A stretch of DNA of 39,342 nucleotides, taken from Acidobacteriota bacterium (GTDB lineage: Bacteria; Acidobacteriota; Terriglobia; Terriglobales; Acidobacteriaceae). Location: the NCBI GenBank assembly GCA_019241535.1, contig JAFAWX010000141.1, positions 1-39,342 on the forward strand, in the 5' to 3' direction. How positions within the stretch are numbered: position 1 is the first letter of the stretch; the number at the start of each line of letters is the position of its first letter. Shown one piece after another: positions 1 to 8,227 of this stretch. The notes beneath the pieces were generated by a model. That model was not told where the DNA came from and did not search any database. It worked only from the letters and a program-made list of their open reading frames with translations. Both the position numbers and the translations under genes were made by a program.

Positions 1-126
1 GCCACCATCGAACACGGGCATGCGAACGATCGGGGCGACAACTATTACTCGGTGGCATACTGGTACCAGATCGAGCCGCATGCCGCCTTTCCGCAGTTGC
101 CGGGTGTCGACTCCCGGCTCCCTTGA
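1..126 (+). CDS. C-terminal end of a GH172 (DUF2961) glycoside hydrolase, partial
   Basis: The first reading frame is open from base 1 to a TGA at 124-126 and gives 41 residues. It contains NYYSVAYWYQIEPHAAFPQL, which matches the closing segment of DUF2961 proteins (consensus roughly S-V-A-Y-W-Y-Q-x-E-P-H-x-x-F-P). That family is now GH172, whose members cleave difructose or arabinofuranosyl linkages. The start and nearly all of the catalytic domain lie upstream of the window, so substrate and export signal cannot be judged. The next gene, the Cys-rich protein at 172-450, converges on it. A sugar-degrading enzyme fits the glycan theme of the next 6 kb, but no operon link is visible. Family assignment is fairly sure from this motif; function is inferred from the family. 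Confidence 0.72.
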   Translation, partial: ATIEHGHANDRGDNYYSVAYWYQIEPHAAFPQLPGVDSRLP

Positions 127-171
127 AGACAGAATTGTTCTTAAATACGAAGCGAAAGGCTCAGGACCCGA

Positions 172-450
172 TCAGCGCAGCGCACGCCTGATTTGGCTCT
201 CTCTCAGATTGCCCATAAACTGCGACTGCAGGCGCTGCGCGCACATCTCGCCGCATACGTGGAGGGTGCCCTCACGATTGGCAATTTCCTGATCCCAGGC
301 GGATAAGTAAAGCACGGGCTGATTGAAGTTAACCGCCGAGGTCCACATCAGCCACCAACGGTCGGAAGGTTTCTTCAGAATTCCACAATTGGGGCCGGCA
401 CAACGATAGAAGCTATCGCAGTCAGATTTCCTGAGATTTCCGAGTTCCAT
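172..450 (-). CDS. Small Cys-rich protein of unknown function, possible metal binding
   Basis: This frame gives 92 residues. Cysteines sit at 11, 17, 22, 66 and 70, with His64 two residues before Cys66. Cys17/Cys22 and Cys66/Cys70 form two spaced pairs, the usual geometry of a small zinc-binding fold. A tryptophan-rich stretch (RWWLMW, about 31-36) lies between the pairs. No signal peptide or membrane segment is seen, so it is probably cytoplasmic. The ATG at 448-450 has a GGAG about 11 bases upstream, rather far. It lies downstream of and parallel to the AmiE-NamZ fusion gene with a 59-base gap, so it may be co-transcribed with it. I do not recognise a named family; the Cys pattern is seen and metal binding is inferred. 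Confidence 0.6.
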   Translation of the reverse strand: MELGNLRKSDCDSFYRCAGPNCGILKKPSDRWWLMWTSAVNFNQPVLYLSAWDQEIANREGTLHVCGEMCAQRLQSQFMGNLRESQIRRALR

Positions 451-509
451 CGACCGAACTGCTCCTGGCGGGCTGACTCATTCTAACGGATTGGCTCGGG
501 GAGGCCGCT

Positions 510-2873
510 TCACTTGTAGATCAGGTACCGCTCACGAATCTGGCGGAATTTCGCCAGGTCATCCTGCCAGTCGAGCGCGATGCGATGAGGGTCGCGGCCA
601 TGCACAATAGCGTCATACACGGCCTGGTTTGCCAGGATCTCCATCATCTTTTCTATGTGAAACTGTTCCGGATAGAGCTTGAAGAGCGCGGCAGCGAGCT
701 CAACCCCCAGTTCTGGAGTGTCGAGAAATTCCCTTCCGGTCAGAGCCAGGTTGACCCCGTGGCAGAGCTGCCCGGAATAGGTGCTTGAGGACGGGGTAAA
801 GGTCGCGGGTATGAAGCGAACGCCCGGTATCTGACGGGCATTGAGAAACTCGGCCAGTTGGCGTCCGTTTACCCAGGGAGCACCCAGCAATTCAAAGGGC
901 GTGTCGGTCCCGCGCCCAACCGAAACGTTGGTGCCTTCGACCAGAGCAACGCCGGGGTAGAGAGTTGCCTGTGTCAGGCTGCGAAGATTGGGCGATGGAT
1001 TCATCCACTCAAGACCGGTCGAGTCGAACCAGTCTCCTCGCATCCAGCCATGCATGGGAATAACCGTGAGCTTGGCACCCACTTTGTGCTCGGCATTAAA
1101 CATTTGCGCTAGCTCGCCTAGAGTCATGCCATGGCGAACCGGAACCGGGCCGTAGTTTACAAAACTCTCGCGGCCGGGCTCTGACATCGGACCCTGGATA
1201 AATACCCCATTGATCGGATTCGGCCTGTCCAGCACCACTAAATCGATGCCTGCTTTGTGCGCGGCCTCGAGAAAATAGCCAACCGTGGTTTCGTAGGTGT
1301 AGAAGCGCACGCCGGCATCCTGCAGGTCAATGACAACCGTGTCTAGCTGCTTCAGAAGGTCGACCGAGGGCCGACGCGATTCGTCGCTTGAACCGTAAAC
1401 GCTATAGACAGAAACGCCGGTGGCGGCATCGCGCGAGTTCCCGATCGTGGTGGTGTCGAGTGTGCCCGTGACCCCATGCTCGGGGCTGAAAATCGCGTTC
1501 AGGTGAACTCCACTGGCATGCGCGAGAAGATCAATCGTGCGATGGCCATTTGAGTCGAAGCCGGTCTGGTTGGTCAGTAGGCCTACCCGTTTTCCCCGTA
1601 AGGGGGCGTAATCTTGAGATTCCAGGACATCGATGCCATTCGTGACCGCCCCGTTGCGGTAGGTTATGTGGTGCTCGGCAACCAGGGCTTCGTTATATCC
1701 GGTAATACTTTTCCAGCGTAGCAACTCCTGTTCTTGCGGCTTCAGTTCGGCGGCCCCTACGACGGCCGTGGCAACCTTCCCGCGCAGGGAAATGGCTGTA
1801 CCTTGCCCGCGGGGGTGAACAGCATTGGTCAGCAGGATCACGTAGGCGGCCGTGGTTGGGTCGATCCATATCGAGGTTCCGGTAAAACCCGTGTGCCCAA
1901 AGGAGCCCACGGGCAGCAGTTCCCCGCGATTTGAAGAGAAAGGGGAGTCAATGTCCCAACCCAGGCCGCGCAGGGTAGGAGCAGTCGGAGGTTGCTGGGG
2001 GGTGCTCATTTTTTCTATGGCTTCGCGCGAAAGCGGTCCTCTTCCATCAAGCAGCGCGCTGGCAAACTTGGCGAGGTCGTCGGCAGTTGAAAACAGCCCC
2101 GCGTGGCCCGCGACTCCACCCATCCTCCGCGCGGTTGGATCATGTACCAACCCCCGCAACATCTGCTGCTTTTCGTCATATTCGGTCGGAGCAATCTGGG
2201 GCAGCCATTCATGTGGCGGCAGGAAGCGGGTGTGGGACATCCCCAGGGGGACAAAGATCTTGTCACGGCAGTAGGAATCGAGGGCAACTCCGCTCACCCG
2301 CTCGACCACTGCGCCGAGCACGATGAAGTTAATGTCGCTGTAGACGAATTTTGTTTCCGGAGGCGCAATGGGGTTGCTGGCGAAAGCCATGCTGTACCCC
2401 AGGTCGCGACCCGACCAGGGGTGAGACAAATCCAGGTCGGGCGGCAAGCCCGAGTAGTGCGTCAAAAGATCGCGCAGGGTGATGTCTGCTTTGCCATTCT
2501 GCGCAAATTCAGGAATGTATTTTGCGACCGCATCGTTCAGGCGCACTTTTCCCTGCTCGAGGAGCTGCATGACGGCCGTTGTCGTCGCTATGACCTTGGT
2601 CAGAGACGCAAGATCGAAGATTGTGTCCGCGCTCATCACCGAACCAGCGGGTTCAAGCGAGCGCTGGCCAAACGCCTTGCGATAGACCACTCGGCCTTCG
2701 TGCCCCACCAGGAGCACCGCTCCCGGGATCTCGTGCTTCTCGATGGCGCTCGCGACAATGTCATCGAGCACCGAAAATCTTTCAGTTTCGCTTTGTGCTC
2801 CTGCCGTGCCGGCGCAAAGCAGGCTAACTGTGCACAGCATCCATAGCAGAGTCCGGCTCGGCGAGTTTCGCAT
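510..2873 (-). CDS. Secreted fusion: AmiE-like serine hydrolase plus NamZ-like exo-N-acetylmuramidase (DUF1343)
   Basis: A protein of 787 residues with a signal peptide (about 1-26, hydrophobic LLWMLCTVSLLCAG, cut near AGA-Q). Residues 30-375 are a beta-lactamase-like serine hydrolase: S90-L-T-K93 nucleophile motif, Y178-S-D, and H327-T-G. Residues 420-787 are DUF1343, with SPEHG at 463-467 and DLQDAGVRFYTY near 516-527. DUF1343 is the NamZ family (GH171), which removes MurNAc from the non-reducing end of peptidoglycan chains. In Bacillus subtilis, amiE (amidase, beta-lactamase fold) and namZ are separate genes in the MurNAc salvage operon; here the two activities appear fused. The frame stays open upstream to 3119, but that extension overlaps the divergent gene and would bury the signal peptide, so I chose the ATG at 2873. 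Domain calls are strong; the amidase activity is inferred, since an esterase or D-amino peptidase role is possible for this fold. Confidence 0.88.
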   Translation of the reverse strand: MRNSPSRTLLWMLCTVSLLCAGTAGAQSETERFSVLDDIVASAIEKHEIPGAVLLVGHEGRVVYRKAFGQRSLEPAGSVMSADTIFDLASLTKVIATTTAVMQLLEQGKVRLNDAVAKYIPEFAQNGKADITLRDLLTHYSGLPPDLDLSHPWSGRDLGYSMAFASNPIAPPETKFVYSDINFIVLGAVVERVSGVALDSYCRDKIFVPLGMSHTRFLPPHEWLPQIAPTEYDEKQQMLRGLVHDPTARRMGGVAGHAGLFSTADDLAKFASALLDGRGPLSREAIEKMSTPQQPPTAPTLRGLGWDIDSPFSSNRGELLPVGSFGHTGFTGTSIWIDPTTAAYVILLTNAVHPRGQGTAISLRGKVATAVVGAAELKPQEQELLRWKSITGYNEALVAEHHITYRNGAVTNGIDVLESQDYAPLRGKRVGLLTNQTGFDSNGHRTIDLLAHASGVHLNAIFSPEHGVTGTLDTTTIGNSRDAATGVSVYSVYGSSDESRRPSVDLLKQLDTVVIDLQDAGVRFYTYETTVGYFLEAAHKAGIDLVVLDRPNPINGVFIQGPMSEPGRESFVNYGPVPVRHGMTLGELAQMFNAEHKVGAKLTVIPMHGWMRGDWFDSTGLEWMNPSPNLRSLTQATLYPGVALVEGTNVSVGRGTDTPFELLGAPWVNGRQLAEFLNARQIPGVRFIPATFTPSSSTYSGQLCHGVNLALTGREFLDTPELGVELAAALFKLYPEQFHIEKMMEILANQAVYDAIVHGRDPHRIALDWQDDLAKFRQIRERYLIYK

Positions 2874-3033
2874 GATTTCCCCGAAGCTCGAATGTACAAC
2901 AATGACCGCGAACCCGATCAAGTTACGGCCGAACGAGGTGCCGCGAGTGCCACTAACCATTCTTTCTACCTGGCAGTAAACTCTTTGCCTTGAAGATGCG
3001 CCGTGGCGCCCGGATAATGTAAGCAAGCCATGG

Positions 3034-4194
3034 TTGTCGCATTTGTTCTCCCGGCACCTCGGAAGCCTGGATTTGAATAGAGCCGGCACATTGGCGTCTG
3101 TCATCTCCGCCGCTGACACTCGCGCTCAGGACGAGGTCTTCGCACGCCCTTTTCAGCTTCTTGAAGAGGGAATTCGGCACAGGGCCTTTCCCGCCGCTTC
3201 GGTGGCAATCTCCTATGCAGGCAGAATTATCGCTTTGAAGGCGTTCGGACGCTTCACCTATGACGAGAACGCCCCCGACGTTACGTTGCAAAGCATTTTC
3301 GATCTGGCATCGCTCACCAAGGTAATCGCCACGACCAGCATGGCGATGATTCTCTGGCAGCGTGGCCGGCTTGACTTGGAGGAACCGCTTGTTAAGGTCC
3401 TGCCGGAATTCGTTTCGGACGACCCTCGCAGGAGGAAAGTTACGATCCGTATGCTGCTCGGGCACAGTTCGGGACTGCCGGCGTATGAAAAGTTGTTTTT
3501 GCGCGCGCCGACGAAAGATGCCCTTCTCGGTGAAGCTTTTAGCGTCGCACTAATCCGTACCCCGGGCACTCACTCCGAATACAGCGATATTGGTTTTATC
3601 CTGCTGGGCTTGGCACTGGAAAGAACGGCCGGCGAACCCCTTGACCGTTTTTGTGACCGGGAGATATTTACTCCTGTCGAAATGAAGGAGACGTCATTTA
3701 ATCCTTCTATGCGATGGCACGGCCGCATTCCCCCGACCTGCGAAGATCGGAGTTTTCGTAAAAGGGTCGTGCAGGCGGAGGTGCAGGATGAAAACGCCAG
3801 TGTCATGGGAGGCATAGCCGGCCATGCCGGCCTGTTCTCAAGCGCGATGAACGTCGCTGTCTTCGCCCAATTGATGCTCGCAGGCGGTGCCCCGATTTTC
3901 ACTCGTGAGGTCATAACCCGATTCTCGCGCCGGGAAAGCTCGCCCGCGGGCACATCGCGAGCTTTGGGATGGGACACGCCATCCGCCCCATCCCAGTCGG
4001 GAAATTGGTTTTCCCCATCCTCGTTTGGACATCTCGGCTACACCGGAACCTCGTTGTGGATTGATCCCGAGCGCGGGCTTTCAATTACTCTGCTGACTAA
4101 CCGCACGTGGCCGGACTGCTCTAACCAGGCGATCAAAGAAGTGCGACCGAGGTTTCATGACGCCGTTTTAGAAGCTTTAAACGGAAAGCGCTGA
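3034..4194 (+). CDS. AmiE-like serine hydrolase (beta-lactamase family), apparently without a signal peptide
   Basis: A protein of about 386 residues in the beta-lactamase/AmpC-like serine hydrolase family. It carries the nucleophile motif in DLASLTKVIATT, a later YSD, and GHLGYTGTS in place of the usual H-T-G. The block around the nucleophile is nearly identical to that of the divergent fusion protein, so the two are paralogues. No ATG occurs before residue 100 in this frame; TTG codons at 3034 and 3043 are the only likely starts, without a clear ribosome site, so the N-terminus is uncertain. No hydrophobic leader is seen, which suggests a cytoplasmic protein. It is followed after 29 bases by murQ, so it probably belongs to that transcript and may remove peptides from imported MurNAc-peptides. 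That role is inferred. Confidence 0.82.
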   Translation: MSHLFSRHLGSLDLNRAGTLASVISAADTRAQDEVFARPFQLLEEGIRHRAFPAASVAISYAGRIIALKAFGRFTYDENAPDVTLQSIFDLASLTKVIATTSMAMILWQRGRLDLEEPLVKVLPEFVSDDPRRRKVTIRMLLGHSSGLPAYEKLFLRAPTKDALLGEAFSVALIRTPGTHSEYSDIGFILLGLALERTAGEPLDRFCDREIFTPVEMKETSFNPSMRWHGRIPPTCEDRSFRKRVVQAEVQDENASVMGGIAGHAGLFSSAMNVAVFAQLMLAGGAPIFTREVITRFSRRESSPAGTSRALGWDTPSAPSQSGNWFSPSSFGHLGYTGTSLWIDPERGLSITLLTNRTWPDCSNQAIKEVRPRFHDAVLEALNGKR

Positions 4195-4223
4195 CGAAAC
4201 ACGTAAATTCAATCGAAATCTCA

Positions 4224-5159
4224 ATGAGGCGCAAAGAACCTCGAAATATCGGCGATCTCGAGTCGCTCGCCACCGAGCAGGCAAATTCGCGGTCGCGAGG
4301 GCTGGACAAGAAATCCTCGCTTGAGATCGCGCGCATAATCAACTCCGAAGATAAGCAGGTGGCGCAGGCCATCGCACCCGCCCTACCCCAGGTTGCGCGC
4401 GCCATCGACTGGATCGCTGAAGCGCTGGCGCACGGCGGCCGGCTCATCTACGTCGGCGCTGGCACCAGCGCTCGCATTGCCGCCCTGGATGCGGCGGAAT
4501 GTCCCCCGACCTTTAACACTCCCCCGGGTCTGGTCCAGTTCGTCGTTGCCGGAGGGTCGAAGGCTCTGGCGGCGAGTCAAGAAGGCAACGAGGATTCACG
4601 GCGGCTCGGTATCAGTGCTATTCGCAAGAAGCGGCCTGGGAAAAAAGATGTGGTCGTGGGCATAGCAGCCAGCGGACGCACTCCCTTCACCGTTGCTGCG
4701 CTCCTCTGGGCGCGCCGCGCGGGAGCACGGACTATCGCCATGACTTCGAATCCCGCTTCTCCGCTGGAAGAAGCAGCCGAAATGAGTATTGTGGTCGAGA
4801 CCGGCCCGGAAGTTGTATGCGGTTCAACCCGCATGAAAGCAGGCACGGCGCAGAAGATGGTTCTGAATATGCTTTCCACCGGCGCCATGGTGCGAATGGG
4901 GTACGTTTATGGCAACCTGATGGTTAACCTTCATCGCAGCAACACGAAACTCGTCGCTCGCTCCATCAGGATTGTCGGGGAGGCTTTAGGGTTGGGAAAC
5001 GCCCGCGCACGGCAGGCTTTGGTCGCCGCAGGCCAGGACGTACCAGTTGCCATCGTCATGGCGAAGACGGGTGTCAGCCGAGCAAAAGCCGAACGAGCTT
5101 TAATGCATGCCAAAGGTCATGTTCGAAACGCGATTGAACTTGCCACCCGAATGCCCTGA
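4224..5159 (+). CDS. murQ: N-acetylmuramic acid 6-phosphate etherase
   Basis: A protein of 311 residues, the usual length for MurQ. It splits the lactyl ether of MurNAc-6-phosphate to give GlcNAc-6-phosphate and D-lactate in the cytoplasm. The SIS-type sugar phosphate motif GAGTSAR is at 78-84, followed by DAAECPPTF with Glu92. The second conserved acid is in EGNEDS (Glu123); these correspond to the two catalytic glutamates described for the E. coli enzyme. The family signature CGSTRMKAGTAQK spans 199-211. The C-terminal helical region (about 250-311) is UBA-like, as is normal. ATG at 4224 lacks a strong ribosome site and lies 29 bases after the serine hydrolase stop, suggesting coupled expression. 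No murR regulator, murP or MurNAc kinase is beside it. Confidence 0.95.
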   Translation: MRRKEPRNIGDLESLATEQANSRSRGLDKKSSLEIARIINSEDKQVAQAIAPALPQVARAIDWIAEALAHGGRLIYVGAGTSARIAALDAAECPPTFNTPPGLVQFVVAGGSKALAASQEGNEDSRRLGISAIRKKRPGKKDVVVGIAASGRTPFTVAALLWARRAGARTIAMTSNPASPLEEAAEMSIVVETGPEVVCGSTRMKAGTAQKMVLNMLSTGAMVRMGYVYGNLMVNLHRSNTKLVARSIRIVGEALGLGNARARQALVAAGQDVPVAIVMAKTGVSRAKAERALMHAKGHVRNAIELATRMP

Positions 5160-5302
5160 CAGAGTCGTTCTTGTCTTGGGGTCGCGACCTACTGAGGCGA
5201 GGTCCCTGAGGCTTAGCGGAAGCTGTTTGCTGCTTCTAGTTAGAATCGAAACGCGTTCCGGGGCGCGAGGGACTGCGCTGGACTGTTCCGGCAACTTTGA
5301 AT

Positions 5303-6586
5303 ATGGATAAATTTGTAATTCGCGGCGGCAATCCTCTGCTCGGAACGGTTCGCATCAGCGGCGCCAAAAATGCTGCGCTGCCCGCCATGGCCGCCGCCCT
5401 GCTTACGGAAGAGCCGGTCATTCTCGAGAACATTCCCCAGGTGCGGGATATCGAGACCACGCGCCGCCTGCTTTCTGCAATGGGAGCAGAGGTAGAACTC
5501 GGTTATGGGCGCGCTCAACACCGCACCACCATCTCGTGTCGCCGGGTGAGCTCTCCCGAGGCTTCCTACGAACTGGTAAAGACGATGCGCGCATCCACTC
5601 TCGTGCTCGGCCCCTTGCTGGCGCGCTGTGGGCGCGCCCGGGTTTCGCTTCCCGGCGGTTGCGCGATCGGGGCGCGGCCCATCGACCTTCACATCAAAGG
5701 CCTGGAACTGTTGGGTGCGAAGATCAAGCAGGAACACGGCTACGTTGAAGCCAGCTGCCGGCGTCTACGCGGTGCGGAAATCCTCTTCGATAAGATCACC
5801 GTTACCGGCACTGAAGACTTGCTCATGGCAGCCACCCTGGCCGAGGGCGAAAGCGTCTTGCAGAATTGCGCCCGCGAACCGGAAGTCGCCGACCTGGCAA
5901 GTCTCCTGAATAAGATGGGGGCGCACATCGAAGGCGCCGGAACCGCCACAGTCCGCGTTAAGGGAGTCGGCGAGCTTCATGGAGCCAAGCACCGCATCAT
6001 TCCTGATCGCATTGAAGCTGCAACCTTCCTTATCGCCGGAGCCCTGACCGATGGCGACCTAAACATTGCCGCGTGCGACCCCGATCACCTCGGAGCGCTG
6101 CTCGACAAACTGCATGAGGTGGGCATCTCGACTCAGCGCACGTCCGATTCGGTCCGGGTGGAGGGGAGCCGGAATTTGAAGGCCGCCGACGTGGTCACCG
6201 AGGAATACCCCGGTTTTCCCACCGACCTGCAGGCGCAGTACATGGCGCTCGCTACCCAGGCGGATGGAACTTCGGTTATCACCGAGAACATTTTTGAAAA
6301 CCGCTTCATGCATGCCCTCGAACTGGTACGCATGGGCGCAAACATCAAGATCGAAGGCCGGCGGGCAGTGGTGGGGGGAAGGTCTCCTCTAAGCGGCGCA
6401 GCCGTGCTCGCCTCCGATCTGCGAGCTTCAGCTTCCCTGTTGGTGGCCGCCCTGGTCGCCGACGGCGAAACCATCATCGATCGTGTTTATCACATCGACC
6501 GCGGGTACGAGAATATCGAGGAAAAAATGCGCGCCGTGGGAGCGCAGATCCGCCGATTGGGGGAGATCCTGCCGAAAAAGCGCTGA
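5303..6586 (+). CDS. murA: UDP-N-acetylglucosamine 1-carboxyvinyltransferase
   Basis: A protein of 427 residues, normal for MurA. It transfers enolpyruvate from phosphoenolpyruvate to UDP-GlcNAc, the first committed step of peptidoglycan precursor synthesis in the cytoplasm. Lys22-Asn23 lie in RISGAKNAALPAM, and the catalytic Cys120 lies in LPGGCAIGARPIDLH, so it should be fosfomycin-sensitive type rather than the Asp variant. The C-terminal YENIEEKMRAVGA segment is also typical. ATG at 5303 is preferred over an in-frame TTG two codons earlier. A 143-base gap separates it from murQ and could hold its own promoter, although the gene runs in the same direction as the salvage genes. It may link recycled GlcNAc-6-phosphate back to the wall. 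Confidence 0.96.
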   Translation: MDKFVIRGGNPLLGTVRISGAKNAALPAMAAALLTEEPVILENIPQVRDIETTRRLLSAMGAEVELGYGRAQHRTTISCRRVSSPEASYELVKTMRASTLVLGPLLARCGRARVSLPGGCAIGARPIDLHIKGLELLGAKIKQEHGYVEASCRRLRGAEILFDKITVTGTEDLLMAATLAEGESVLQNCAREPEVADLASLLNKMGAHIEGAGTATVRVKGVGELHGAKHRIIPDRIEAATFLIAGALTDGDLNIAACDPDHLGALLDKLHEVGISTQRTSDSVRVEGSRNLKAADVVTEEYPGFPTDLQAQYMALATQADGTSVITENIFENRFMHALELVRMGANIKIEGRRAVVGGRSPLSGAAVLASDLRASASLLVAALVADGETIIDRVYHIDRGYENIEEKMRAVGAQIRRLGEILPKKR

Positions 6587-6614
6587 GCCAGCCGACAAAT
6601 CAAGAAAAACTGGT

Positions 6615-6646
6615 GCGGACCGCCCAATCAGTCTTGGCCGGTCCGC
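6615..6646 (-). terminator. Hairpin terminator between the convergent murA and peroxiredoxin genes
   Basis: GCGGACCG at 6615-6622 pairs perfectly with CGGTCCGC at 6639-6646 around a 16-base loop. Read on the minus strand, the stem is followed four bases later by GTTTTTC, so it suits the peroxiredoxin transcript best. It may also slow read-through from murA, where the T-run is weaker. Confidence 0.6.
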
Positions 6647-6653
6647 CGGGGAA

Positions 6654-7349
6654 CTATTTTGGCTGTGGAACGATGCGCAGATAAGGCTTCGGCGATTTCC
6701 AACCGGCCGGATATTGCTTCTTCGCTTCTTCGTTCGAGACGGCCCCGCTGATGATGACGTCTTCGCCCGGCTTCCAGTTGACCGGGGTTGAGACCTTGTG
6801 CTGCGCTGTGAGCTGCAGTGAATCAAGGACGCGTAGGATTTCGTCAAAGTTGCGCCCAGTACTCATCGGATAGCTGAGCTGCAGCTTAATCTTCTTGTCT
6901 GGACCGATGATGAAAACCGTACGCACGGTGGCGTTGTCGTTGGGCGTGCGGCCCTGCGAGCTGTTGCCGGCGCTCGCGGGCAGCATGCCATAGAGCTTGG
7001 CGATCTTTAGCTCCGGATCACCGATCATAGGGTAATTGACCTTTGCGCCCTGCGTCTCTTCGATGTCAGCGGCCCATTTCTTGTGATCGCTTACCGGGTC
7101 CACGCTCAAACCTAAGATCTTCGTCCTTCGCTTAGCAAATTCAGGCTGTAATTTCGCCATATAGCCGAGCTCGGTCGTGCATACGGGAGTGAAATCCTTG
7201 GGATGTGAAAACAGGATGGCCCACCCGTCGCCGATCCAGTGGTGAAAACGGATTTCGCCTTCGGTGCTGTCGGCGGTGAAATCGGGGGCAGTGTCATTGA
7301 TCCTAGGAATGCTGGGTGTGTCGGCTGGCGTTACCGTTGCTGTACTCAT
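6654..7349 (-). CDS. 1-Cys peroxiredoxin (Prx6 type)
   Basis: A protein of 231 residues that reduces hydrogen peroxide and organic peroxides in the cytoplasm. The peroxidatic Cys57 lies in HPKDFTPVCTTEL, the P-x-x-x-T-x-x-C signature. No other cysteine occurs in the chain, so it is a 1-Cys enzyme needing an outside reductant. The long C-terminal arm (about 165-231, ending in YLRIVPQPK) is the extra domain of the Prx6 subfamily. The frame extends further upstream, but ATG at 7349 has a very good ribosome site (GAGGAGAGACAT just before it) and a sensible N-terminus. It is monocistronic, facing murA, with a hairpin just past its stop. An 878-base gene-poor stretch lies upstream. Confidence 0.93.
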   Translation of the reverse strand: MSTATVTPADTPSIPRINDTAPDFTADSTEGEIRFHHWIGDGWAILFSHPKDFTPVCTTELGYMAKLQPEFAKRRTKILGLSVDPVSDHKKWAADIEETQGAKVNYPMIGDPELKIAKLYGMLPASAGNSSQGRTPNDNATVRTVFIIGPDKKIKLQLSYPMSTGRNFDEILRVLDSLQLTAQHKVSTPVNWKPGEDVIISGAVSNEEAKKQYPAGWKSPKPYLRIVPQPK

Positions 7350-8227
7350 TATGTCTCTCCTCAAATAGAGTCGCTTTGTTCCCGCTGCTGTCTCGAACCG
7401 TGTGCTCGGCCTAAGCCAATTGGGAGAAAGAAAGAACCCCAACCAGGTTGCCGCCGAGTGGGGTCCAGGTCCTTTGGGCTACCCACACGCCGGCAGGCGA
7501 GTACAACAGCACAGCGTTGGGTTATTTTGCATAGAAATTAGGATACGCAGGGCCAGAGCCAACCGTCAATCCGTGGAAGTTTGCTGAGTCCACTTCGCCG
7601 GCCAGCTCGCGGTCCGCGCGCCCAGCCGCGGCAAGCCTGCGGACTGCTTCAGCGTCGGTAGCCCCGAGGGCCGCACACACCTCGATCAGGCAGCGCGATT
7701 CGCTCGATTGGCGACGTCATTCGATGACCGACATGGACGGCTTTTCACCAACGGCCACAAAGTTGAGCGGGCCTTCCGCACATGACAACGATCCCAGGAT
7801 GACGGCGCGGTGGGAGGCAAGAAATTTGCACTCCAACACGGAGAAAAAACTCAATGCAGTGGAAGAACTGCCGACCTGAATCTGAGCCGAGCAGGCGAAC
7901 ACGGTATGCGACTAGTGCTAGCAATAAACACCCGGAGCTGTGTGAGCTGTGGCTTTGCGGAATGAACTCCTAGAGCCCCGACGAGCTCGCGACCTAAAAG
8001 AAGCAACATTGGGTAGCAGCAGCTATCTTCGCGAACAAAGACGACACGCTCACCAGGGTTTCGGAAGCAAGCGGTATTTCGTCGTCCGAAGCTTGGGCTA
8101 TGCGTCGACGTCCCGATTGCCAGCCCGTGGCAGGACATAGCCCCTTGCAGGCAAATCCGAGCACGCAGTAGGCACTCGTTCACGAAAAATCTTGGTGCTT
8201 CGATTTGCTTGCTCGAATCCAATTCTT
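7350..8227. other. Gene-poor stretch between peroxiredoxin and PhzF genes
   Basis: I find no gene that I can support here. The start must hold the peroxiredoxin promoter on the minus strand. On the minus strand one frame from 7902 to 7533 is open except for a single TGA at 7717-7719, and its last part reads LGATDAEAVRRLAAAGRADR. This could be a decayed gene, but I recognise no family in it. The frame at 7851-8222 looks like chance coding. Confidence 0.4.

Noticed and set aside
2103-2846. Plus-strand open frame of 247 codons inside the fusion gene
   Set aside because: It is antisense to conserved serine hydrolase sequence, has no ribosome site and matches nothing I know.
2874-3119. 82-codon N-terminal extension of the AmiE-NamZ fusion
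   Set aside because: It would put the clear signal peptide inside the chain and overlap the divergent serine hydrolase gene. The ATG at 2873 is a better start.
7851-8222. Minus-strand open frame of 123 codons
   Set aside because: No ribosome site, no family resemblance and it overlaps the start region of the PhzF gene.
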